From NCBI GenBank assembly GCA_028281465.1, contig JANQJV010000402.1, positions 1 to 41,537 of the forward strand: 41,537 bases of DNA, given 5' to 3'. The notes under the pieces are model-generated. The model saw nothing but the letters and a program-made list of their open reading frames with translations. It did not search any database and was not told the origin of the DNA. Below, piece after piece: positions 23,094-31,140 of the stretch (position 1 is the stretch's first letter; the number at the start of each line of letters is the position of its first letter). The DNA is from Azospirillaceae bacterium. Its GTDB lineage: Bacteria; Pseudomonadota; Alphaproteobacteria; Azospirillales; Azospirillaceae. A program made the position numbers and the translations under genes.

Positions 23094-23451
23094 GAGCCTG
23101 CACCTGGGTAGAACTATGGGCCAATCACGCCAGCCGGTGGCCCCGGGCCACGCCCGGCGGGTCTCTCACCGCGGCAAAGCCCAGACATTGCCGCCCCATC
23201 TGCATCGGGTCAAGCGCCGTGGCGCGTTTGCAATGCCCGATCCCTTGGCAGCCCTATGCTCAGGGAGTAGGATCAAGGGGCGCCTTACCGTCCCTGTCGG
23301 TCGCCGATTTCCGGCTCGTGGTCCAGATTGGCTACGGCTCTCGCAATCGTCCCAGGATTTGGATAGTCTTCCCTGCCGCTGTGTCGGTCCGATTGCGGCC
23401 TTGTCCGCTGTGATTTCGCGGCTTGATTACCCCTATTGCCGAAGGTTTTCT
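23094..23451. other. divergent intergenic region between the ABC importer and the antiporter
   Basis: 358 bp between outward-facing starts must hold promoters for both genes. A nested hairpin lies at about 23240-23279 on the + strand: CCCTTG pairs with CAAGGG around an inner CCCT/AGGG stem. It contains GGGAGTAG, reminiscent of the yybP-ykoY manganese riboswitch, but the other conserved riboswitch elements are absent. No -35/-10 pair stands out, and no gene is recognised. Confidence 0.4.
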
Positions 23452-24414
23452 ATGACGATCGCGTTGCTCTTGGTTGGTGGTCTCGTCCTCCTCGTTGTCG
23501 GCGGGGAGACGCTGGTGCGCGGGGCCGTCGGGTTGGCGCGGCGCATGGGGGTGTCGCCGCTGGTCATTGGGTTAACCATCGTGGGTTTCGGAACCTCGGC
23601 GCCCGAGCTGGTCACGGTGGTGCAGGCGGCCATGGTCGATGCGGCTGGGGTGGCCGTGGGCAATGTGGTCGGTTCCAATATCGCCAACATGCTGCTGATC
23701 ATGGGCTTTGGGGCTCTGCTGGTGCCGATCGCCTGTGATCCGGCCGCGATCCGGCGCGATGGTTCGATGGTGGCGGTGGTCACCGTGCTGTGTGTCGGCA
23801 TCGTACTGATGGGCAGCGTCGGCCGGTCCGAAGGGGTGGGTTTGATCGCCCTGCTGCTGGCTTACACGCTGTTCGCCTATTTTAGCGAGAAGAAGCAAGC
23901 CGGCCGCGAGGGCGCGCGCATCACGGCCGAGGCCGACTCCGTGGCGCAGGCCCCCGATGGTTTGCTTAAGACGCTGGCCATCCTGGTGTTCGGAATCGTC
24001 GCCACCGTCATCGGCGCGGGTTTCCTGGTCGACGGTGCGGTCACGCTGGCTCGGGTCGCCGGCGTTTCCGAAGCGATCATCGGCCTCACCATCGTTGCCG
24101 TTGGCACGTCTTTGCCGGAATTGGTCGTCGCGTTGGCCGGGGCATTGCGCGGCGGTGCCGATGTCGCTTTCGGCAACATTCTGGGAAGCAGCATTTTCAA
24201 CGTGCTGGGCATTCTGGGGGTCGCCGCCCTGGTGTCGCCCTTCACGATTCCCGAGCAGATCGGCGGCATCGATATCTGGATCATGCTTGGCGTCACCGTC
24301 GTGTTTCTGGTGTTCGCCGCCACCGGTCGGCGGATTTCAAGGAGTGAGGGAGGTTTGCTCTTAGCGGGCTATGCCATCTACCTGGGGCTGCAAGGCTACC
24401 TGGCATTGGGATGA
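23452..24414 (+). CDS. calcium/sodium-type cation antiporter (CaCA family)
   Basis: A 320-residue inner-membrane cation/Ca2+ exchanger of the YrbG type with about ten hydrophobic segments. The two inverted alpha repeats are plain: GLTIVGFGTSAPEL with GNVVGSNIANMLLI in the first half, and GLTIVAVGTSLPEL with GNILGSSIFNVLGI in the second. The GTSxPE glutamates and the Asn residues of the alpha repeats are the cation ligands. ATG at 23452 follows GAAGG; the frame is open far upstream, but that part lacks family sequence. Which cations are exchanged is unknown. Confidence 0.92.
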   Translation: MTIALLLVGGLVLLVVGGETLVRGAVGLARRMGVSPLVIGLTIVGFGTSAPELVTVVQAAMVDAAGVAVGNVVGSNIANMLLIMGFGALLVPIACDPAAIRRDGSMVAVVTVLCVGIVLMGSVGRSEGVGLIALLLAYTLFAYFSEKKQAGREGARITAEADSVAQAPDGLLKTLAILVFGIVATVIGAGFLVDGAVTLARVAGVSEAIIGLTIVAVGTSLPELVVALAGALRGGADVAFGNILGSSIFNVLGILGVAALVSPFTIPEQIGGIDIWIMLGVTVVFLVFAATGRRISRSEGGLLLAGYAIYLGLQGYLALG

Positions 24415-24464
24415 CAACGGCCTGCAATCCGCTCGCCAGGTAAACTGGGTACTATAGCGCGGCA

Positions 24465-24497
24465 CTTGCATCACCGCAAGATCATGCGTTATGCAAG
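24465..24497. other. two-tier hairpin upstream of the J-like gene
   Basis: CTTGCAT (24465-24471) and ATGCAAG (24491-24497) are exactly complementary, and inside them CGCA (24475-24478) pairs with TGCG (24485-24488) around a 6-nt loop. The structure ends 27 bases before the next start codon and 50 bases after the antiporter stop. There is no T run, so it is either an mRNA leader structure, an operator or a weak terminator. Confidence 0.45.
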
Positions 24498-24524
24498 GTC
24501 GAACGATGCCTCGCGGGGACGTTG

Positions 24525-25247
24525 ATGGCCGCACGCGGTGATTGTGCCACTCCGGTCGGCGCCCAGGCGCTTCACAGCGATCCGGCGGCCACCGGCTTTG
24601 TGTTCCCCAGCCTTCAGGGGCTGGACAGGTGTGCGCATGTCCCGCGTCGGGATGGGTGGTCCGTTCCCTGTTCTGCTGCTTTTGCCGACGCTGTGCGGTC
24701 CCTGGCTTTGCGGCGTGCGGTCAACCCGGCCAAGCTGGTGCACCAGGTGCTCGACTTGACCAATTGGCACGTGTTGCAGAACACGCCGGACCCGGGTCCG
24801 GGGAACCCGGAGGGCTACAATGGCCATGCTCGGGTCACCCTGTGGCTCGATGGGCCCGAAGAGTTGGACGCGGCAACCGTGCGCCGGGCCATGGCTTTGG
24901 CTCTCACCCTGGCTGGCGGTGGCGGGCTGAGCCCAGAGCAGCAAGAGCGGCGGCGCCTGCAGATCCAAGTCGACAAGCTGCACTACCGCAACCGGGCCTT
25001 GATGTCGGCGATCGAGCGGCTCGCCTTCCCGCCCGGGGACCATCCGCCGCAAACCGTGACCGAAGCGGCGGCCATGATCGGCCTGGTGGCCGAGCGGAGT
25101 TTCGATGAACAGCGTGTAACCAAGCGCTTCCGCGAGCTTGCGCCGGTATTCCATCCCGACACGGGCATCCTGCCGTGTAAACGGCGCATGGCGCTTTTGA
25201 TCGAGGCGCGCAACCTGCTGATCCGTCACTTGCGCCGCCGCCGGTAA
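24525..25247 (+). CDS. protein with degenerate C-terminal J-like domain
   Basis: The 240-residue protein has a C-terminal region (about 178-236) that reads like a DnaJ J-domain. A short first helix (EAAAMIGLV) precedes RVTKRFRELAPVFHPDTG, with the HPD tripeptide at 210-212, and then a helix with EARNLLI. The HPD loop activates Hsp70 ATPase in true J-proteins. Residues 1-175 match no family I recognise; residues 130-165 are Gln/Arg-rich and probably helical. There is no signal peptide or membrane segment. ATG at 24525 is preferred; the TTG just before it is in frame. An opposite-strand frame covers the same span but shows no domain. It may be a specialised Hsp70 co-chaperone. Confidence 0.65.
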   Translation: MAARGDCATPVGAQALHSDPAATGFVFPSLQGLDRCAHVPRRDGWSVPCSAAFADAVRSLALRRAVNPAKLVHQVLDLTNWHVLQNTPDPGPGNPEGYNGHARVTLWLDGPEELDAATVRRAMALALTLAGGGGLSPEQQERRRLQIQVDKLHYRNRALMSAIERLAFPPGDHPPQTVTEAAAMIGLVAERSFDEQRVTKRFRELAPVFHPDTGILPCKRRMALLIEARNLLIRHLRRRR

Positions 25248-25387
25248 GGAGTTGGCGGCATACCGAAACCCTCTTCAAGTGGAAGAGGTGGCTGCGCAGC
25301 GAGCCGGTGAACCGGGGCAAAGGGCGTATCATCGGCCATCATCGGCCAATTGCCGGACCGGAGCCCGCATCCGCTCCAATCTACACG
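25248..25387. other. convergent intergenic region with hairpin
   Basis: This lies between the converging J-like gene and metA. CCTCTTC (25270-25276) pairs exactly with GAAGAGG (25282-25288) around AAGTG, a 7-bp stem that could terminate either strand, though no T run follows. Nothing else is seen. Confidence 0.35.
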
Positions 25388-26410
25388 CTACCCCGTGTCG
25401 CCGTCCCGGTGCGGACTGGTGATGGGTTTAGGTTTCGTCGTCGGGGCTGGGGCGCAGGGAGCGGTGAAGGTGGTGCGTTCCCAAATCGGGCGGATGTGAC
25501 CGATGTCGCTGCGGTCGAACGGGGTCGCCTGGTAGACGGCGTTGATCCAGTTGGCGAACAGCAGGTGAGCGGACGAGCGCCAGTGGTTGACCGGGTCGTT
25601 GCTCGGGTCGTCGTCCGGGAAGTAATACCGCGGCAGATCGATGCGGCGGCCGGCACGCAGATCACGCATGTATTCATCGCGCAGCGTGCCCGCATCGTAT
25701 TCCAAGTGATTGAAGTTGAAGAAGCGGAAGCGGGTGCGGTCGTCGACAAGGCAAACGCCGGCCTCTTCGCTGTCCATGAGGATGCGCAGGTCGGGGTGGT
25801 CGAGCACATCCTCCCGGCGCACTTCGGTGTGCCGGGAGACGGGGACCGAGACAACATCGTTCATGCCCACCAACAATGGCGAACTGCGCTTTGTCACCCG
25901 GTGCGGATACACGCCGAACATCTTGCCACCAAGTGCGTGTTTCGGCACGCCATACCAATGGTACAACGCCGCCTGTGCGCCCCAGCACAAGGAAAAGGTG
26001 CTGAACACGTGGTTGGCCGCCCAGTCGAGGATTTCTGTCAATTCGCGCCAGTACAGTACCTCTTCGAACGGCATTTGTTCTACCGGAGCACCGGTGATGA
26101 TCAGCCCGTCGAACTTTTGTTTCCGCACATCGTCCCAAGTCCGATAGAAGGCGCGCATATGGCTTTGTGGTGTGGATTTACCTTGGTAGCTCGCTGTGGT
26201 CAGAAGCACGAGTTCAACCTGCAACGGCGTGGCGCCTAGCACACGGGCGAGCTGGGTTTCGGTCTTGATCTTTTCCGGCATCAGGTTGAGCAAGGCGATG
26301 TGCAGCGGCCGGATATCCTGGCGAACGGCGTCCTTTTCGCGGATCACGACGACGCCTTCGTCCTCCAGCACCTGGCGTGCTGGCAGATCATTGGAGATGT
26401 TGATCGGCAT
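25388..26410 (-). CDS. metA: homoserine O-acyltransferase MetA, predicted acetyl-CoA-using
   Basis: MetA acylates homoserine, the first committed step of methionine synthesis. The 340-residue protein has the catalytic cysteine C142 in FSLCWGAQAAL and the catalytic H235 and E237 in NHLEYD. Residue 111 is Glu (GAPVEQMPFEEV). In this family Glu111 goes with acetyl-CoA use, as in the Bacillus cereus enzyme, and Gly111 with succinyl-CoA use, as in E. coli, so O-acetylhomoserine is the predicted product. A tail of about 30 Pro/Thr-rich residues extends past the E. coli end. The gene starts 43 bases after the P-loop ATPase stop and is probably co-transcribed with it, leaving no room for a SAM riboswitch of its own. 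Confidence 0.93.
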   Translation of the reverse strand: MPINISNDLPARQVLEDEGVVVIREKDAVRQDIRPLHIALLNLMPEKIKTETQLARVLGATPLQVELVLLTTASYQGKSTPQSHMRAFYRTWDDVRKQKFDGLIITGAPVEQMPFEEVLYWRELTEILDWAANHVFSTFSLCWGAQAALYHWYGVPKHALGGKMFGVYPHRVTKRSSPLLVGMNDVVSVPVSRHTEVRREDVLDHPDLRILMDSEEAGVCLVDDRTRFRFFNFNHLEYDAGTLRDEYMRDLRAGRRIDLPRYYFPDDDPSNDPVNHWRSSAHLLFANWINAVYQATPFDRSDIGHIRPIWERTTFTAPCAPAPTTKPKPITSPHRDGDTG

Positions 26411-26453
26411 GGCGGCCGACGGGTCCTTTTCGATTCCGAGGGTCTGGGGAAGG

Positions 26454-27455
26454 TCAGATGGGCACCGGCCGTGCTGCCACCGCCCGAGTCACCAGGCTGG
26501 TGAAGTCCTCCAGGAATTGGGTGTCGGTCACGTGGTCGGCGGTGATGCGGCGCACGTCTTCCAGCGAAATGGTAATGCCGATGGCATCGGCCAACGCTTT
26601 GTAGCGCGGCACCCGCTCGCGGAGCAGGCGTGGAAAGGCATAGCGCGAAAAGCTCGCCGGGTGGATTTCTGCCGGATCCGCCAGATCGTAGCGGCGCATG
26701 AAATCGTCCACCATGCGCGCCAACACCTCCGGGCGGTAATAGATCGGCTTGGGGTCGGCGGCATTGCGGTCAAGCAGCGTGGTTACATGGGTGTCGCTCG
26801 CCTCCACATAGATCAGCAGCGTCTCGTTGCGCAAAACCTGCAGGGTCGGGTCGTCGGCATCGACATGCCAGCGGCCAGGTGTAACCTCGGTCATGGCGAC
26901 GATCTCGCACAGGCTGCCCGAGGCGTCGTTGATGAAGTGGGGGTAGCCATAGACGTGCTGGGCTTTGATTTTGAACTCGCCGATGTCGTGGGTGGCGTCG
27001 ATTTCCGCCGCGCGGTGCAGGTGTTGCCGGCGGGTGAATTCGCCGAGGTCGCGGCCGACGCCGTCGAAATAGGTCGTGGTCGGCGCCTCTTCGCCCGGCT
27101 TGAGATTGGGGCGGGCCGCCAGACCCAGGCCGCCGAGATATTTCGATAGCGGTTCCAGGTTGTGGAAGGTGATCTTGTGTTTGACGGTGATCGAGTCGGA
27201 ACGCAGCAGGCCTTGCAAAGCCAAGATATCCGGTTCGCGATCGTCGATGCGTCGGCCCAGTCGGAACACCATGGCCTTTAGGTCATCATTGATTCGGTCG
27301 CCCAGATAGTGCGTACCGATGCGGTAATCGACCGAGTAATGGAACCATTGCGAGCTTGGCAGCCGGCTTGCCAAGCGGGTTTTGCCTACGCCGGACATCC
27401 CCATGAGCGTGATCGACTTGTGATCGCCGAAGAAGCGGTCGATCAGACTGTTCAT
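26454..27455 (-). CDS. P-loop ATPase of unknown function upstream of metA
   Basis: A 333-residue cytosolic protein. The Walker A motif GMSGVGKT (19-26) is at the N-terminus, followed by SSQWFHYSVDYRIGTHYLGD, which resembles the nucleotide-kinase-like layout of P-loop proteins annotated only as ATPase in proteobacteria. Later segments include YGYPHFINDASGSLCEI and YVEASDTHVTTLLDRN. I cannot assign a substrate. The ATG at 27455 has GGAGG nine bases upstream; an ATG at 27464 directly abuts the same GGAGG, and open frame to 27554 is unsupported. It is followed by metA on the same strand. Confidence 0.75.
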   Translation of the reverse strand: MNSLIDRFFGDHKSITLMGMSGVGKTRLASRLPSSQWFHYSVDYRIGTHYLGDRINDDLKAMVFRLGRRIDDREPDILALQGLLRSDSITVKHKITFHNLEPLSKYLGGLGLAARPNLKPGEEAPTTTYFDGVGRDLGEFTRRQHLHRAAEIDATHDIGEFKIKAQHVYGYPHFINDASGSLCEIVAMTEVTPGRWHVDADDPTLQVLRNETLLIYVEASDTHVTTLLDRNAADPKPIYYRPEVLARMVDDFMRRYDLADPAEIHPASFSRYAFPRLLRERVPRYKALADAIGITISLEDVRRITADHVTDTQFLEDFTSLVTRAVAARPVPI

Positions 27456-27464
27456 GTGGTCCAT

Positions 27465-27677
27465 CCTCCCCCGGCACGATCCTCGTGGGATTGTTATAGT
27501 TGCCGGGTCGGCACGCAAGCGGCAACGCAGACGGTCCGCCGTTCGGTTTGGCAATCGGGCGGGCGGCGCATCGCCGCACTGGGCAGTGCCGGCCGTCGAA
27601 GCTAGGCTCGGCGCATCGGGTCGCGTCCGCTTCTGGGGCCGCGACCGCTCCTATCCGCCTCAAACCAACCGGATGCC
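27465..27677. other. divergent intergenic region with long hairpin
   Basis: This lies between the diverging ATPase and meaB genes. GGTCGCG (27619-27625) and CGCGACC (27640-27646) form a 7-bp stem; on the minus strand this is headed by GGAGC (27651-27647), as in the REP-like units elsewhere, though the loop is much longer. No gene is seen; promoters for both flanking genes must lie here. Confidence 0.4.
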
Positions 27678-28670
27678 GTGAGCGCTACCACATCCACCAC
27701 CGATCTCGACGATCTCGTCGCTGGCGTCCGCGCTGGTCACCGTGCCCTGCTCGGCCGAGCCATCACGCTGATCGAGAGTAAGCGGCCAGACCATCAGGAA
27801 TCGGCCCAGGCCCTCCTGACCCGGTTGATGCCGCATACCGGCCACTCGCACCGCGTTGGCATCACCGGTGTGCCGGGCGTCGGCAAGAGTACTTTCATCG
27901 AAGCCCTCGGCACGCGGCTGGTCAAGGCTGGCCACAAGGTCGCCGTGCTGGCGGTCGACCCGAGCAGCCGTCGCACGGGCGGCAGCATCCTGGCCGACAA
28001 GACACGCATGGAGACCTTGTCCAACCATCCCCGGGCGTTCATCCGTCCGTCACCCTCGGTCGGCACCCTCGGTGGGGTGACGCGCACGACGCGGGAGACC
28101 ATGGTGGTGTGCGAGGCCGCCGGTTTCGACGTTGTATTGGTGGAAACCGTCGGCGTCGGCCAGTCGGAAACCACGGTGGCCGACATGGTTGATTTCTTCC
28201 TGGTCCTGATGTTGCCCGGCGCTGGTGACGAACTGCAGGGCATCAAGAAGGGCGTTCTGGAACTGGCTGACATGATTGCGGTGAACAAAGCCGACGGCGA
28301 CAACGGGGTGCGGGCCCGCCAGGCCGCTGGGGACTACAACAACGCCCTGCGCCTTCTGCAGCCGGCCAGTCCGACCTGGACACCGCCGGTGGTGATGTGC
28401 AGCGCCCTGGAGGGCACCGGTCTCGATGAGGTATGGACCAAGATCGGCGATCACCATCGGGCCTTGACCATGTCCGGCGAACTTTCCGACAAACGCCGGG
28501 CCCAGCGCTGGCGGTGGATGTGGAGCATGCTGGAGGATCGCCTGTTCACCCGGCTCAAGCGCGATCCGGCCGTGGCCGAGAAGCTGCCGATCTTGGAACG
28601 TGCGGTCATGGATGGCACGGTGACTCCGGTCCGTGCCGTCGATGATCTCCTGGCCACGTTTCGGGGGTAG
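27678..28670 (+). CDS. meaB: methylmalonyl-CoA mutase-associated GTPase MeaB
   Basis: MeaB (ArgK family) is a G-protein chaperone that protects adenosylcobalamin-dependent methylmalonyl-CoA mutase and gates cofactor loading. The 330-residue product has Walker A GVPGVGKST (about 64-72), VLAVDPSSRRTGGSILADKTRM, FIRPSPSVGTLGGV, the switch segment VETVGVGQSE and the guanine-specificity motif NKADGD. The start is a GTG at 27678; an upstream ATG at 27673 is out of frame. No mutase gene is nearby, so the partner is elsewhere. Its 3' end overlaps the convergent truA by 65 bp. Confidence 0.94.
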   Translation: MSATTSTTDLDDLVAGVRAGHRALLGRAITLIESKRPDHQESAQALLTRLMPHTGHSHRVGITGVPGVGKSTFIEALGTRLVKAGHKVAVLAVDPSSRRTGGSILADKTRMETLSNHPRAFIRPSPSVGTLGGVTRTTRETMVVCEAAGFDVVLVETVGVGQSETTVADMVDFFLVLMLPGAGDELQGIKKGVLELADMIAVNKADGDNGVRARQAAGDYNNALRLLQPASPTWTPPVVMCSALEGTGLDEVWTKIGDHHRALTMSGELSDKRRAQRWRWMWSMLEDRLFTRLKRDPAVAEKLPILERAVMDGTVTPVRAVDDLLATFRG

Positions 28671-29454
28671 GGCGGACGCCACGGGTATTCATTTCGGCGA
28701 TTTCGACAGGTTCGTCGGGATACACCGCGGCAGCGAAATACAGCCCGTCCGCAGGGGCGGTGGCACCGGCGGCCGACCGGTCGCGGGCGTCCAGGATACG
28801 GCGGACGGCGTTGATGTCCCAGGTGCCTGTGCCGACGCGGGCGAGCGTGCCCACCATGTTCCGTATTTGGTGGTGCAGGAATGAGCGGGCGGCGGCGGCG
28901 ATCTCGATTTCGTCGCCACGCCGGCGGACATCCAGCCGGTCAAGCGTTTTGATCGGCGATCTGGCCTGACAGTGGCTGGCGCGAAAGCTGGTGAAATCGT
29001 GCTGTCCAACCAGCGCCTGTGCCGCTAAATGCATGGCGTTCGCGTTGAGCGGCGAGCGGATATGCCAGGCCCGGCCTTGATCCAGGGTCAATGGCGCGCG
29101 CCGGTTGACGATGCGGTAGACATAGCGCCGGCCGACCGCCGACAGCCGGGCATGGAAGCTGTCCGGCACGGTTTCTGCGCGTAGCACGACGACTGGCCAA
29201 GGGCGGCTGTGATGGTTGACGGCGTCACGCACTGTTTCGGCCGTCACCGCTTTTGCCAGATCGACGTGTACCGTTTGGGCCAACGCGTGCACGCCGGCGT
29301 CGGTGCGTCCGGCCGCATACAGGCGCACGGTTTCGCCACTGAAGTGGGCAAAAGCGTCTTCGAGCACTTGCTGCACCGACGGCCCGTTCTCCTGGCGCTG
29401 CCAGCCGACGAAAGGTCGGCCGTCATACTCCAGCCGCAGCTTCCATCGCGCCAT
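28606..29454 (-). CDS. truA: tRNA pseudouridine(38-40) synthase TruA
   Basis: TruA isomerises uridines 38-40 in the anticodon arm of many tRNAs. The 282-residue protein has the catalytic aspartate D52 in AAGRTDAGVHA and typical segments FHARLSAVGRRYVYRI, HDFTSFRASHC and FLHHQIRNMVGTL. The roughly 25-residue tail (from about RGVRPTPETW) lies largely in the overlap with meaB and is not part of the usual fold. It is the last of def-fmt-truA, ten bases after fmt. Confidence 0.95.
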   Translation of the reverse strand: MARWKLRLEYDGRPFVGWQRQENGPSVQQVLEDAFAHFSGETVRLYAAGRTDAGVHALAQTVHVDLAKAVTAETVRDAVNHHSRPWPVVVLRAETVPDSFHARLSAVGRRYVYRIVNRRAPLTLDQGRAWHIRSPLNANAMHLAAQALVGQHDFTSFRASHCQARSPIKTLDRLDVRRRGDEIEIAAAARSFLHHQIRNMVGTLARVGTGTWDINAVRRILDARDRSAAGATAPADGLYFAAAVYPDEPVEIAEMNTRGVRPTPETWPGDHRRHGPESPCHP

Positions 29455-29464
29455 GGCAAGCCGA

Positions 29465-30409
29465 TCAGGTCGCTGCGGTGGCCAGGACCTGGCCGGGTTG
29501 CAGGGCGCTGCCGCGGAGGAAGGCGGTGCCGTCTACCGCCGCGCGGCCGGCCCGCTGCACGCGGATCAGCCGCAACGAGCCGTGACCACAGGCCACGGTG
29601 AAATCCGGGGCGAGGATGGCGCCGGGTGGCGCCGGTGAGCCGGCCGAGGGCTGTGGCGATGCCTCAAGCACCTTGATGCGGCCGTCGCCGGCTTCGAACC
29701 AGGCGCCAGGCCAAGGGGTGAAGGCACGGACTTGGCGGTCGAGGACGGCGGCATCGGCTTGCCAGTCGAGGCGTCCTTCATCCCGTTCCAGCTTGGCGGC
29801 ATAGGTTACCTTGTCTGCGGGCTGCGGCATCGGCTCCAACCGCCCGGCTGCCAGGTCTTCAAGGGCCGTCACGATGAGGCGGCCCCCCAACGCCGCCAGG
29901 TGGGTGTGCAAGGCGGCGGCGGTGGTCCGCCCATCGATCGGCACCGCCTCGCGATGCAGCATGGCACCCGTATCCAGACCGGCGTCCATCTGCATGATGG
30001 TGATGCCGGTCTCCGTGTCGCCGGCCTGGATGGCGCGCTGGATCGGTGCCGCTCCGCGCCAGCGTGGCAATAGGGATGCATGCACATTCAGGCAACCATG
30101 CCGTGGCGCATCCAGGATCACTTGCGGCAGGATCAGGCCATAGGCTGCGACCACGGCGACGTCCAGGTCGAGTGCACGGAATTCCGCTTGGGCCTCGGCC
30201 GGTTTGAGGGATTTGGGCGAGCGCACCGGCAGACCGTGCCGCTCGGCAAAGGTTTGTACCGGCGACGGCTGCATCTTGTGGCCGCGGCCGGACGGCCGTG
30301 GCGGCTGGCAATAGACGCAGGCCATCTCGTGTCCGGCGGACAGGAGAGCATCCAGACTGGAGACGGCGAAATCGGGTGTGCCCAGGAAGGCGAGGCGTAG
30401 ACGCGGCAT
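29465..30409 (-). CDS. fmt: methionyl-tRNA formyltransferase
   Basis: Fmt formylates initiator Met-tRNA with 10-formyl-tetrahydrofolate. The 314-residue protein has the catalytic N108 and H110 in [18 protein letters not shown] and D146 in MDAGLDTG, plus the N-terminal [11 protein letters not shown]. The C-terminal domain binds the tRNA. It lies 22 bases after def and ten before truA on the same strand, the standard initiation cluster. Confidence 0.96.
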   Translation of the reverse strand: MPRLRLAFLGTPDFAVSSLDALLSAGHEMACVYCQPPRPSGRGHKMQPSPVQTFAERHGLPVRSPKSLKPAEAQAEFRALDLDVAVVAAYGLILPQVILDAPRHGCLNVHASLLPRWRGAAPIQRAIQAGDTETGITIMQMDAGLDTGAMLHREAVPIDGRTTAAALHTHLAALGGRLIVTALEDLAAGRLEPMPQPADKVTYAAKLERDEGRLDWQADAAVLDRQVRAFTPWPGAWFEAGDGRIKVLEASPQPSAGSPAPPGAILAPDFTVACGHGSLRLIRVQRAGRAAVDGTAFLRGSALQPGQVLATAAT

Positions 30410-30431
30410 GGCGGCTCGGTGGCTGGATCGA

Positions 30432-30956
30432 TCAGGCGGCTTCCGCGCCCTTTCGGCCTTTCTTCAGCTTGCGCAGAATCATGTCGCGCTTGAGCTTGGA
30501 AAGATGGTCGACGAACAAAACGCCATTGAGATGGTCGATTTCGTGCTGCAGACAGACGGCGAGCAAGTCCGTGGCTTCGATCTCGCGGCTTTGATTGTCC
30601 TGGTCGAGATAGCGGACGTGCACCGAGGCCGGGCGGGTGACGTCGGCGTACAGATCCGGAAACGACAGGCAGCCTTCGTTGTGGGTTGAGGTGTCTTTCG
30701 ACGCCCACAGAACCTCCGGATTGGCCAGGCACATGGGGGCCGACGGTTCGTCCCGCCGCGCCACGTCGAGAACGATCACCCGTTCCAAGATGCCGATTTG
30801 TGGCGCTGCCAAGCCGATGCCGTCGGCATGATACATCGTATCGAGCATGTCCTTCATCAGGCGGTTGATCCGTTCGTCAACGGCATCGACCGGAGTGCAC
30901 AGCTTGCGCAGTTCAGGGGCTGGGGCAATCAAAATCGGCTTGGTCGGCATGGTCAT
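30432..30956 (-). CDS. def: peptide deformylase
   Basis: Def removes the N-formyl group from new proteins. From the ATG at 30956 the product is 174 residues, the usual length. It has motif 1 [10 protein letters not shown] (47-56), motif 2 EGCLSFP with metal ligand C96, and motif 3 QHEIDHLNG with ligands H139 and H143 and catalytic E140. An in-frame ATG at 30950 is possible; the open extension to 31130 crosses the divergent promoter region and is not used. Confidence 0.96.
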   Translation of the reverse strand: MTMPTKPILIAPAPELRKLCTPVDAVDERINRLMKDMLDTMYHADGIGLAAPQIGILERVIVLDVARRDEPSAPMCLANPEVLWASKDTSTHNEGCLSFPDLYADVTRPASVHVRYLDQDNQSREIEATDLLAVCLQHEIDHLNGVLFVDHLSKLKRDMILRKLKKGRKGAEAA

Positions 30957-31031
30957 GCGGTGCACGGCTCGGACGAAATGGGCTGACAGGACATATGGAT
31001 TTCTGCAGGGAGCGTCAAGCAAGTGCCCTCG

Positions 31032-31062
31032 GTCCGATCCCTTGGCTGGTGGCCAAGCGGAC
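31032..31062. other. strong hairpin in the def/aminomutase divergent region
   Basis: GTCCG (31032-31036) pairs with CGGAC (31058-31062), and CTTGGC (31041-31046) pairs with GCCAAG (31052-31057), leaving a 5-nt loop and a 4-nt bulge. It lies between two outward-facing genes, about 80 bp from each, where operators or leader structures are expected. No T run follows. Confidence 0.4.
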
Positions 31063-31140
31063 ATGATTCTGCTTATGGTCGGCTCGAATTTCGGGTCGGC
31101 CTGGACCGGTGCCGGGTGACCAAGCGGCACATCCCCTGCG

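Noticed and set aside
23240-23279. Possible yybP-ykoY manganese riboswitch before the cation antiporter
   Set aside because: GGGAGTAG and a nested hairpin are present, but the other conserved elements (CATACG-like loop and GCAAGACC-like segment) were not found.
24489-25229. Minus-strand frame opposite the J-like gene
   Set aside because: Similar length, but no recognisable motif, whereas the plus frame has the HPD-containing J-like helices.
26411-26453. SAM riboswitch upstream of metA
   Set aside because: Only 43 bases separate metA from the preceding gene, too short for SAM-I or SAM-II, and no core sequence is seen.
31034-31046. 13-base word CCGATCCCTTGGC shared with 23237-23249, both intergenic
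   Set aside because: Several identical 13-mers are expected by chance in a window this long; the hairpins around the two copies differ.
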